Shown here piece by piece: positions 8,561 to 16,862 of a stretch of 64,000 nt of DNA; the stretch's first letter is position 1, and each line of letters starts with the position of its first letter. Source of the stretch: JAWKUK01 sp964402175 (lineage in GTDB: Bacteria; Planctomycetota; UBA1135; GCA-002686595); the NCBI GenBank assembly GCA_964402175.1, contig CAYOBN010000014.1, positions 1-64,000 of the forward strand. Reading direction: 5' to 3'. The position numbers and the translations under genes are program-made. The notes beneath the pieces were generated by a model. That model made no database searches. It was not told where the DNA came from and was given only the letters and a program-made list of their open reading frames with translations.

Positions 8561-9332
8561 CGAAGACTCCTTTAGCGAGAGGGCAAGCCACGGAGGCCAA
8601 CGGGCCTCCGGTCAGTCCTGGACGTTAGTCTACGGGGACCCATCGCGCAACCCTCGGGTGGCAAGATCCCCGGCCGCGTGGCCACTTCACGGCATCCTCA
8701 CACCTCCGGATCCGCCGGGTTATCCGTCGGCCAGAAGGCACAGCCCGCCAGCGCCGCTAACGGTTCGAGTTCGACAGTAATCGTTCGAATTGCGGGCTCA
8801 TCACCGCCCCATCCACTCCCGCCTCGCCGCGTCAGCCGGAGAAGATTGCCGCGAGTTCGGTCGAGTCCAGTCCGGCATGCCTGGCTTGCCTACCCCCGAG
8901 CGATGTCGAGGGGTGGGCAGGCCGTGGGTTTCGACACGCGAATCCGGTCACGGAGCGAGCGTGAATTCGGGGCGGAGCACACGCTGCCGCCGAATGAACG
9001 CGCCCGTCACCCGGCACCTCGAAGCCCGCGCCGCGGCAACGAGCGAAGCAGCGAACGGAGTGCAACGCAACCCAAGTACCGGACGTCTCCCGACGGCGCA
9101 CAGGGTTGTCGGTGCGCAGCCACTGCGCAGCGAGGGACGATTCCCCGCCCCCCCTTGCCGCGCCTCCTACGCGGGTTCCTCTCTCTTTCTATTGTGTACG
9201 GACAATTGGGGCCGCCATAGATGCGTCCAGTTACGACGGAACCCACGCGCATTGAGGTGATCCCCCGGAGGAGGAATTCCGTTGCGCGCGCTTCGGCCGC
9301 AGGCTAGCGTACAGGAAAGAAGGAGCCCCGAC
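8561..9332. other. Intergenic region between two divergent repeat-controlled genes
   Basis: A 772-base region separates the ATG at 8560 (minus) from the ATG at 9333 (plus), so both promoters must lie here. No gene in it is supported: open frames lack ribosome binding sites and resemble nothing known. It contains an inverted repeat around 8891-8913 (ACCCC ... GGGGT flanking CGAGCGATGTCGA). No convincing -35/-10 pair stands out. Confidence 0.4.
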
Positions 9333-12000
9333 ATGCCACGTCTCGCCGTCTCGCCGTCTCGCCGTCTCGCCGTCTCGCCGTCTCGGTCTGGGAGCCGTCG
9401 CTCTCGTTCTGAGCGGCGCGGCCTCTGAAGCTGCTGCGCTCGCACTGCCACAGATTCTGGCGGGCGGCGTAGCCTTCCACCCCGTGGAGTACTCGTTCGA
9501 CCTCACTTCGGTAGAGCTGTTCCCTGGCGGGCCGACGCTAGGTTCGCTCGCGTTGACGGATAGGACGTTCCAGGCGTTCCCGGACCCAGTGACAGGGTTG
9601 TACCCGCAGGACGGGGCGATGTTGAACCCCTTCCTCCACCTCCGGTTCTCGGCTCGCATCACGCCGCCTTCCCCTCCCGGCGTGCCGCCCACAACCTATG
9701 TCGTGCCCGGGTTCTTTGCAGGGGATGGAAGCCAAGGGGATGCGCAAGGTGGACACATCGGCGCGGGCGCCGTCTGGAAGTTGCGATTTGCGCCGGATCA
9801 CCGAGTGGGAAATTGGGACATCTTCTTCGTGCTCGACTACGGCACGGGGGGGCTCGGGAGCGACGGCCGGCCGATCAACGTCTCGGACGATGCTGTGCCG
9901 ACAACGGGAACCTCGCCGGGCGTTCTGTGGTCGAGTCCCTGGGCGTTCCAGTCATTCCGGTTCAACCCACAAGCCCAGGGCCACTACGCGCGTGGGTTCC
10001 TCCGTTCCGATCCGGATATGGGGCGGTACCTGCGGTACTCCTGTCCGCTCCTTCCGTTGGAGTCGCAGCACTTCATCAAGACGGGGACCAACAGTCCGGA
10101 GAACCTGTTCGGGTACAGGGAGTTCTACCTCTCGGACAAGGACCCACGGTACACGATGAACCCAGCGGCGATGCGCGCGGCCTTGCCGGCAGCTTACCCA
10201 GTGGATGGACCCGGTACGGGTGAGTGGCTACGCCTTGACGCCACACCTCAAGGGAACTTGCACGACCCCTTGAGCCATGCCTTCGACGATTGGGCCGGGC
10301 CTGAGTGGATCACGACTGTCGTGAGTTACGATCCAATCACTGGACTGCGAAATCTCGCTCCAATCAATGGGCCAATGACTCAGAGAGCTGGCCACGGGAT
10401 CATCGGCGCCATCAACTACCTCGGCTCACAAGGTGTGAACTCGATCTACGTCATCCCAATGAACCTCGGCGGCGACGGGCGAGACACACATCCATTCGCC
10501 GATATCGCACTCGCTGACTTGGATGTCGTAACGCTCGCACCAACGGTACCTCGTCAAGTGTTCAACTACAGCATCAAGCGCATGCAGGAGTGGAACATCG
10601 TGGCACAGCACGCGATGTCGAAAGGAATCCTGATCCAGTTCCAGCTCCATGAGACCGAGAGTGCGAACCAGAACTGGCTAGGCTACAACTGGAATACGAC
10701 AAATCGGACTGCCGAGCTCGAGCCGGGGTTCAACCCCAACGCACCAGCCAACGTGATATCGCCACTGCGCAATTTGACACACGCTCGTAGGCTGTATTTG
10801 AAGCAGATGGTCGCACACTTCGGGCACAATCCAGCGGTGCAATGGACGTTGTGCGAAGAGAATTACACCGAGCCAGGGCAGGTCGTCAATAATGCACCCG
10901 TCGCGGTGGGCTTCACCGTCCCACAGCTCGAAGCGATGGCGAAGTGGATCGGCGACTGGGACGCACTGCACGATCACCCGATCGCGGTACATGCGCACGG
11001 TTGGGACGATACGCTGTACCAGCGCATCGTGCAGCAGAGCACGTTTCCCTGGCTCGACGTCACGTCCGACTACATCTACGGGGGCGAGCCGCAGACGTCG
11101 CCTGGTAGTGGCCCTGATATGGGGCCCGCGACGGGTCGTCACTTGTACGACAAGGAGACCGAGGACCAGCGAAGCCGCCTGGTCGCGCTCGGTCCCAACG
11201 GGCAAAGAGTGGCCATCTCGATCGACGAGCCAGGGGAATGGAAGTACGGCCTCGCCGGCACGAACAACGACGCGGCGGGCTTCGCGAATGCGTTCTACGC
11301 CCCTACATTGATGTCGTCACCGGAAGCACGTCGCCAGCTCGCGCTCTACGACGTCCTGTTCTCCGGAGGCTCCATCGAGCACTACTCCGGCTACGGCATG
11401 GAGCTCGATGGGTTCGACCCCGGGACCTATGCACGCAGCCCGACCAAGCGATTCGGAGGAACCGACGTGTCCGTATCGGAGTTCCGTAGCCGTCGCTGGA
11501 TGTGGCAATACTCTCGAGTGGCGAGAAGCCTACTGGCGAAGATCCCGTTCTGGGCGGCTGTCCCCCGCGACGAGCTGGTCAAGGGCGAGCACAACGACGG
11601 GAACCAGAGTGGACCGAACGGTCTGCTCACGCCAGCGAATGGTGGCGCCTACGGCATCGGCACCTTCGGCCAGGCCCAGGTCCTTGCCTATGAGAACAAT
11701 ACCAACCCGATCTCGGACGCCAGCTATCTGATCTACTACCCGGAGGCCTACACGATCCCTGTCGGGCAACGCACGTCCTCCACCGCAACTCCCCAAAGTC
11801 TGGGGATGCTCTACGTTCCTTGGGCGAGTGGCATGACCTTCTCGGTCGACTTCTTCAGCCCGATCGATGGCTCTGTTGTCGGTGGAACCAAGTTCGTCCA
11901 GGCTATCGGTGGCTATCTGGCCATCGACACACCCGAAGTGTCGTTGTGGATCGGTGGTGCGGCTCCGGACATCGTATGTCTCGTCCGGCTCGGTGGTTGA
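9333..12000 (+). CDS. Secreted DUF5060-type glycoside-hydrolase-like protein, out of frame at its start
   Basis: The ATG at 9333 has a strong ribosome binding site (GAAGGAG at 9319-9325, seven bases away), but a tract of six 8-bp repeats (9339-9386) leaves it one base out of frame, and it stops near 9427. With seven or four units it would read into RRLGLGAVALVLSGAASEA, a typical signal peptide, and on into the long frame; otherwise the first in-frame start is GTG at 9484 (838 residues, no signal peptide). The mature protein has an N-terminal beta-sandwich (about 1-150) like the domain preceding the barrel in DUF5060 proteins, then a TIM-barrel-like part with HFIKTGTNSPENLFGYREF, AINYLGSQGVNSIYVIPMN, GILIQFQLHETE and NPAVQWTLCEEN, in which the E-x-N segment may hold an acid/base glutamate. 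Probably degrades a polysaccharide outside the cell; the substrate cannot be told. Lower G+C (one line counted 55 %) than the neighbours. Confidence 0.65.
9339..9386 (+). repeat. 8-bp tandem repeat, six copies, inside a signal-peptide coding region
   Basis: The unit is CGTCTCGC; five perfect copies (9339-9378) are followed by a sixth ending in G instead of C (9379-9386). The tract begins six bases after the first base of the ATG at 9333. Three units encode RLAVSPSR, strikingly close to RFAASPLR of the tract at 8515-8554 (the units share six of eight bases). Copy numbers of 4 or 7 would put the ATG in frame with the downstream gene; six does not. Confidence 0.9.
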
Positions 12001-12015
12001 ACTGGAGACTCCGCG

Positions 12016-13788
12016 ATGATGTATAGATTTCTTCCGTTCTTGATGGTCGCGATTGGTGCGACCGAACCCTGCGAGTCGGCACAGGTTCAGGTCATTGAGT
12101 CCGATCTACCGCAGCTCTTCGGCGGCGGACATTTTGGCCTGAGTCTCGCGCTTGACGGTGAGACACTCGCGATCGGATCGCAGGAGGGGACGTCAACAAC
12201 TCAGATTCGGGGTCGCGTTGCGATCTACTCTCTCGAGGGTACATCTGGAACGTGGCAGCATGTCCAAGACCTGACCGCGGGCTCTCCATTCCCACCGCCG
12301 TACGGAGGTGCAGAGTTCGGTGGCGGCGTTGCGATCGTCGGCGAATCCATGATCGTCTCCGGAAGACAGTGCTGGGAGTTCGAGCGAGTCGCTGGGATCT
12401 GGCAACCCCGCGAGCACATCCGCACTCCTCCTGTTCCAGGCTGGATCGGGCTTGGATGGATGAACCATGTCTCCTTCGACGGCCAGACCCTGCTGACCGG
12501 CTTCAACCAGGCACAAGTGGCGGCGGGCCAGCTCGATCCCGCTGCGATGTTCTGGGAGCGGCACGGCACCTGGACCCCGGTACAGACTTTCCGAGGCTCG
12601 TCACTCGGGCTACCCGTCGACAACACCGGCTTCGGCAGCGTCACTGCCCTGCACGGTGACGTCGCTGCGGTCTCTGCGATTCGAGCCGCGTCGAACGGCA
12701 TCCCGGACGTCGGCCGGGTCCTCACGTTCCGGCGCATCCAGGGGGTCTGGCAGCACGAGCGGACGCTCCTCCGGCCCGGTATCGCAACCCACGATCACGG
12801 GTTCGGGATGTCGCTCGCAATGGACGAGAACTGGCTCTTCGTCCATTGCTCGCGCGACGTCGGCGACGTCCCCGGGATCTACGTGTACCGCGCGGATCCA
12901 AGCCAAGGCTGGGTCCTCGACTCCAAGATCCACCCCACCGTCGACAACACCGCGGGGCTCCCCGCGCTCGGGCTCGGTGCAGCGATGGAGTGGTCTCCCC
13001 CATTCCTCGCGGTCACGGCCGGCAGCCACACCGTCCCGCCCGCCGGGGCCCACGGCGTCGGAGCTGTGTTCGTCTTCGAGCGCTGCGGTGACATCTGGAA
13101 CCAGCGCATCGGCCTCGCGCCGCCCGCGTCGTTCAACGACTCGGGCATCGGCACGCGCCGGGACGGCCTCGCGTTCGACGGGACACACATCGCCGTCGGT
13201 GGACCAGACTGGTTCGGCGGGAATCCGCCTCTGAACGACCGCGGCATCGCCGCCGTCGCTCCGTTCCAGGCCCCCCCGCCCGGGCCGTGCCTCGAGGTCG
13301 GTCGTATCGCTTGTGATCCGAGCACCGCCGAGACCACCGACTGCCCCTGCGGCGCGCCGATGACCCCCGGCCGCGGCTGCCCGAACACGGTCGGGTCCGG
13401 CGGGCGGCTCTTCGTGCACGGGGGCTTCAACGAGGCCGAGGTGCGCCGTGTCCTCGTCGAGGGCCTGCCGCCGGACAGCACGGTGCTGCTCGCGGTCGGG
13501 CACGCCCTGCCGGGTGCCTTGCCTGCAGGGGTGATCTCGGGCGAGGGGGTCTGGTGCATCGACCCGACCCTCGCGAACCTGCGCCGCGTCGGGCGGAGCG
13601 ACGCAGCCGGCGTGGCGGTCTTCGACCATGTCCTGATCCAGCCGCCGTTCATCGCCGGCAACGTCACCTGGCAATTGCCGCTGCAGGCGCTGTACCGCTC
13701 ACCGGCCCCTGGGCTGTGCGGCCGAACGTGGAATGCGACCCAGGCCGTGCAATTCACCCTGAGCGGCTTCGGGTTTCACATCCCTTGA
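12016..13788 (+). CDS. Secreted FG-GAP repeat protein with cysteine-containing C-terminal domain
   Basis: A 590-residue exported protein starting 15 bases after the previous gene. Signal peptide MMYRFLPFLMVAIGATEP with likely cleavage near CESAQ. FG-GAP-type blades (FGLSLALDGETLAIGS, FGGGVAIVGESMIVSG, FGMSLAMDENWLFV) share the FRRIQGVW motif with the paralogue at 4433-6088. The C-terminal part has DCPCGAP and GRGCPNTVGSGG, a cysteine-bearing linker before a final beta domain. Base composition changes inside the gene: about 58 % G+C near 12061-12120, 67 % near 12901-12960 and 73 % near 13381-13440 (hand counts), so the 5' part resembles the low-G+C block to its left and the 3' part resembles core genes. 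It may be a recombinant between paralogues. Function unknown. Confidence 0.75.
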   Translation: MMYRFLPFLMVAIGATEPCESAQVQVIESDLPQLFGGGHFGLSLALDGETLAIGSQEGTSTTQIRGRVAIYSLEGTSGTWQHVQDLTAGSPFPPPYGGAEFGGGVAIVGESMIVSGRQCWEFERVAGIWQPREHIRTPPVPGWIGLGWMNHVSFDGQTLLTGFNQAQVAAGQLDPAAMFWERHGTWTPVQTFRGSSLGLPVDNTGFGSVTALHGDVAAVSAIRAASNGIPDVGRVLTFRRIQGVWQHERTLLRPGIATHDHGFGMSLAMDENWLFVHCSRDVGDVPGIYVYRADPSQGWVLDSKIHPTVDNTAGLPALGLGAAMEWSPPFLAVTAGSHTVPPAGAHGVGAVFVFERCGDIWNQRIGLAPPASFNDSGIGTRRDGLAFDGTHIAVGGPDWFGGNPPLNDRGIAAVAPFQAPPPGPCLEVGRIACDPSTAETTDCPCGAPMTPGRGCPNTVGSGGRLFVHGGFNEAEVRRVLVEGLPPDSTVLLAVGHALPGALPAGVISGEGVWCIDPTLANLRRVGRSDAAGVAVFDHVLIQPPFIAGNVTWQLPLQALYRSPAPGLCGRTWNATQAVQFTLSGFGFHIP

Positions 13789-13869
13789 CCCGCAGCGCGG
13801 GTGCCATCACCGCGCCCCGTCCCTCTCGCCCGACTCGTCCCACGAGGCCTCGCCACGGTCCGTCTTAGA

Positions 13870-13990
13870 CCTACGGTGATGCTCGCGCACGGGGGCACGA
13901 TCGCCGAAATCGTGCAGAAGCTGGAGAACAGCGAACAGACGTACCACCGCTGGAGGACCCAGTTCGGCGACTTCGGATATCCTGCTTTGG
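13870..13990 (+). pseudogene. Relic of an IS3-family OrfA transposase
   Basis: From the codons around 13879 the translation reads VMLAHGGTIAEIVQKLENSE and then QTYHRWRTQFGDF, which matches the helix-turn-helix end of IS3/IS2-type OrfA proteins (family pattern: I-x-E-x-x-x-x-L-x-x-SEQTYYRWR-x-x-YGG). Only about 35 codons remain. There is no OrfB and no terminal inverted repeat was seen. It lies directly before the GTG start at 13991. Confidence 0.6.
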
Positions 13991-14587
13991 GTGGAGCGCG
14001 GACACACACCCGAGCGATCCGACGCGCCGTCCCTGGACCAGCAACCGGGACATCCACTCTGGCGCGCGCTCGCCGGGTATCGCGTCGGTCCCGAGGACGC
14101 CGAGCTCAGCTTCGTCGACCGCCTCGCCCGCGACAACGGCTGGTCCCGGCCGTTCGCCGCGCAGGTCTTCGACGAATACCTGCGCTTCTGCTTCCTCGCC
14201 ATGACCGCGGGGCACGCCGTCACGCCGTCCGACGAGGTCGATCAGGCGTGGCATCTGCACCTCACGTACAGCCGCGATTACTGGGGGCGCTTCTGCCCCG
14301 AGGTGCTGGGCGCTCCCTTGCACCACGGGCCTACGGCGGGTGGCGCCCGCGAGCGGGCCCGCTACGCCGAGCAATACGCGCGCACGCTGCGGAGCTACGA
14401 GCGGGTCTTCGGGACTCCGCCCCTCGCGGTGTGGCCCGACGCGCGCCGCCGTTTCCTCGAAGACCCCAAAGCGCGCCGCGTCCATCCGCGCGAAGGCGTG
14501 ATCGTGCCGCGCGGGGTCCTGAACGCAGGGCTCATGCTGCTCGTGACGCTCGCAGCCCTCGTCCTGTTTCTCCTGTGGAGGCCCTGA
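13991..14587 (+). CDS. Glycine-rich-domain-type protein with C-terminal membrane anchor
   Basis: A 198-residue protein that is regularly paired with TIGR04222 membrane proteins. The recognisable core is FCFLAMTAGHAVTPSDEVDQ followed by AWHLHLTYSRDYW (about residues 66-98), the signature of proteins annotated as glycine-rich domain-containing. One C-terminal membrane segment (GVLNAGLMLLVTLAALVLFLLW). The chosen start is GTG at 13991; no better ATG exists in frame. It is followed after four bases by the TIGR04222 gene, so the two are co-transcribed. The biochemical role is not known. Confidence 0.7.
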   Translation: MERGHTPERSDAPSLDQQPGHPLWRALAGYRVGPEDAELSFVDRLARDNGWSRPFAAQVFDEYLRFCFLAMTAGHAVTPSDEVDQAWHLHLTYSRDYWGRFCPEVLGAPLHHGPTAGGARERARYAEQYARTLRSYERVFGTPPLAVWPDARRRFLEDPKARRVHPREGVIVPRGVLNAGLMLLVTLAALVLFLLWRP

Positions 14588-14591
14588 GTCG

Positions 14592-15449
14592 ATGCCCGAG
14601 AACCCCTTCGATTGGACCGGTGGTCCATTCCTCGCCCTCTACGTCGGCCTCTTCGCTGTGGCGGCGGCGCTCAGCGCGCTCCTCGGAGAGTGGGTGCGAA
14701 ACCGAGGCGCCGCCCAGGACGAGGTGAGCGACCCGCTCGCGCTCGCGTACCTCGCCGGCGGCAGGGCCCGCATCGTCGCGTCGGCCGCAGCCGAGCTCTT
14801 GCAGGAGGGCGCGCTCGAACTGCGGCGGACGCGGCTCGTCGCCACAGCAAGTAACGCCGAGCGCCCTGCGTTCCAGCAAGCTCTGCTGCGAGCCGCGGAC
14901 AACGTGCGCTGGCCAGCCGTGCACGGCCGCATGCGACGCCACACCCGCGCGATCGAAGCACAGCTCGCCGAGAAGGACCTGGTCCTCTCCGACGGCGCGA
15001 CGCTGCGGCTGCGTTGGTTGCAGGCGCTGCCGTTTGCGCTGTTGATCGCCTTCGGCGTCATCAAGTGGCAAGTCGGCGTGGACCGTGAGCGCCCCGTCGG
15101 GTTCCTTTCGGTCCTCCTCGTACTGACGCTGATCATAGCGATCGTGCGGTTCGTCTCGGTCGATCGCCGCACACGGGCCGGTCGGGCGGTCCTACGCCGT
15201 GCGCGCACCGAGCACGAGCGGGTGCGCCGCGCGCCGGCAGAGGACGAGGTGTGCCTCGCCGTCGCGCTCTACGGCACGGACGTGCTGGCGGCCACGCCGC
15301 TGGCCACGTTCGACACGCTCTGCCGCCGCAACCCAGGCACGAGCTCGAGCGGGCACAGTGGCTGCTCGACGGAGAGCGCCTGGAGCGACAGCGGCAGCAG
15401 CGACAGCGGCTGCGGCGGCGGTGGCTGTGGCGGTTGCGGCGGCGACTGA
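14592..15449 (+). CDS. TIGR04222-type membrane protein
   Basis: A 285-residue membrane protein. The N-terminus (NPFDWTGGPFLALYVGLFAV) is the usual first membrane segment of the TIGR04222 family, followed by DPLALAYLAGGRARIVASAA, which is the family's characteristic soluble block. Two more membrane segments lie at about 140-156 (LPFALLIAFGVIKWQV) and 159-180 (GFLSVLLVLTLIIAIVRFVS). The tail is low-complexity Ser/Gly/Cys ending CGGGGCGGCGGD, also typical of the family. Function is unknown; it is always found with the kind of gene that precedes it here. Confidence 0.8.
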   Translation: MPENPFDWTGGPFLALYVGLFAVAAALSALLGEWVRNRGAAQDEVSDPLALAYLAGGRARIVASAAAELLQEGALELRRTRLVATASNAERPAFQQALLRAADNVRWPAVHGRMRRHTRAIEAQLAEKDLVLSDGATLRLRWLQALPFALLIAFGVIKWQVGVDRERPVGFLSVLLVLTLIIAIVRFVSVDRRTRAGRAVLRRARTEHERVRRAPAEDEVCLAVALYGTDVLAATPLATFDTLCRRNPGTSSSGHSGCSTESAWSDSGSSDSGCGGGGCGGCGGD

Positions 15450-15478
15450 GCCCCGCAGGCTCCGCATCGCTCGATGCT

Positions 15479-15563
15479 ATCGGGGACCTTGCTGCAACGC
15501 AGGGCGGGCGCACAGGGGCGCCGCCCTGCGGAACGGATTCTGTGGCGCAGGCTCCTAGCGCCG
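15479..15563. repeat. Intergenic repeat, copy 1 (palindromic)
   Basis: Starts ATCGGGGACCTTGCTGC and ends GGCGCAGGCTCCTAGCGC; a second degenerate copy with the same ends lies at 36014-36095. The middle forms a strong hairpin: CGCAGGGCGG (15498-15507) pairs with CCGCCCTGCG (15521-15530). It fills the space between two convergent genes and its end overlaps the stop codon of the TPR gene at 15555-15557. It may act as a bidirectional terminator or be a REP-like element. Confidence 0.5.
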
Positions 15564-16862
15564 CTCCTTCACGAGCCCGAGGAACACGAGCAACCACGTC
15601 GAGAGCCGCGCCGCGACGAGAGCGAGGCCGAGCAGCCCGAGCCCGAGCCCGCCCCGCTCCTCCACCGCACCGCCCTCCATGCCGGTTCCGCTGATGCCCT
15701 GCAGGACGAGCGCGAGCGTACCGCCGACGGAGAGCAGCACACACCCGAGCGCGATGGCCGCGCCGACGAAGCGTGCCTTTGCGTTCGGCAGCGCGAGGCC
15801 GCCGGCCACGGGGATCGCGACGGCCAAGAACGCGGCGCCGGCGAGCACCCCCGGCAACACGCCCGCGGCGTGCCACGCGAGCGCGCCCGCGACCGGCGCC
15901 GCGGCGACCGTCGCGCCGACACACACCGCGACGGTGCGATCGCGCGGCAAGAGCACGTCGCGTGTGTCGCGGCGCAGCCAGAGCAGGAAATCGAAGAGCG
16001 CGCTGCCGACCCAGCTCGTCCAAACCGCCAGCACGTACAACGCGATGATCGCAAAGAGGACCACCGACAAAGGACCGCTCGCCGGCATGGACTTGGCGAG
16101 CGCTCGCATGCCGAACATGAGCCCGAACACGACCAGCAGCGCAGAGCCGCCCGTCAGCTTCGACGACCAGAGCATCCACCAGAGGATCGGCCGGTAGAGC
16201 GGGTTGCGCGCTTTGAGCGCCTCGGCGAGGCCCTGCCGGGCCGCTTCGTTGTCGGGCTCGAGGCGCAGGGCCTCGCGGAAGTGTTCGAGCGCCTCGTGGA
16301 TCTGGCCGCGCTGCAGCGCCGCAAACCCGTAGTTCGTGTGGGTGCTCGCGTCCTCGGGATCCTCTGCCAGCGCGTAGTCGAGCGCGTCCGTCGCCGCGTC
16401 GAGCTCGCCGAGCTGACGCAAGGCGCTCGCGCGCAGATTGAGCCCCCAGACGTGGGTCGGGTCCAGCGCGAGCGCACGCTCGGCCGCAGCGCGCATCTCC
16501 TTCCAGCGCTTCAAACCTGCGAGGCAGGCGGCTTCGAGCGCGTGGTGGTCCGGATCGTCGGGGTCGAGGCGCACGGCTTCGCGCGCGCTCGCGAGCCCCT
16601 CGGCATCGCGACCTCGGTCGCACGCAACCGCGCCGAGGACGTAGTGCGCCCGGGGCCATTCGGGTGCGAGTCCGACCGCGCGCTGCGCTGCGGCGGTCGC
16701 ATCGTCGAAACGCTTTGCCCCCATCGCCGCGAGCGCCAGAAGCGTGTGCGCCTCGGGATTCTCGGGCTCCTGCGCGAGCGCGCGCGTCAGCTCGCGCAGG
16801 GCCTCCTCGTGGCGCTCGACCTGCAGGAGGAGGCGCGCTCGCTCGATCGCTTGTTCGCTCAT
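15555..16862 (-). CDS. TPR-repeat protein with multi-span membrane domain
   Basis: A 435-residue protein. The first half (about 1-215) is a run of tetratricopeptide repeats (EEALRELTRALAQEPENPEA, ALRLEPDNEAARQGLAEAL and similar), the second half has about six hydrophobic segments (for example LTGGSALLVVFGLMFGMRAL, VVLFAIIALYVLAVW, FVGAAIALGCVLLSVGGTLAL). The ATG at 16862 overlaps the stop of the AAA+ ATPase gene by four bases (ATGA), so the two are translationally coupled. The TPR part probably binds protein partners in the cytoplasm, with the ATPase as the natural candidate; the role of the membrane part is unknown. Confidence 0.8.
   Translation of the reverse strand: MSEQAIERARLLLQVERHEEALRELTRALAQEPENPEAHTLLALAAMGAKRFDDATAAAQRAVGLAPEWPRAHYVLGAVACDRGRDAEGLASAREAVRLDPDDPDHHALEAACLAGLKRWKEMRAAAERALALDPTHVWGLNLRASALRQLGELDAATDALDYALAEDPEDASTHTNYGFAALQRGQIHEALEHFREALRLEPDNEAARQGLAEALKARNPLYRPILWWMLWSSKLTGGSALLVVFGLMFGMRALAKSMPASGPLSVVLFAIIALYVLAVWTSWVGSALFDFLLWLRRDTRDVLLPRDRTVAVCVGATVAAAPVAGALAWHAAGVLPGVLAGAAFLAVAIPVAGGLALPNAKARFVGAAIALGCVLLSVGGTLALVLQGISGTGMEGGAVEERGGLGLGLLGLALVAARLSTWLLVFLGLVKERR

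Noticed and set aside
8756..8775. T-arm-like GGTTCGAGTTCG as a tRNA
   Set aside because: No acceptor or anticodon stems can be formed around it.
8790..9260. Open frame in the divergent intergenic region
   Set aside because: No ribosome binding site, no recognisable domain, and overlapped by open frames on the other strand; treated as non-coding.
8515..9386. Octamer tracts as a CRISPR array
   Set aside because: The units are contiguous 8-bp tandem copies with no spacers.
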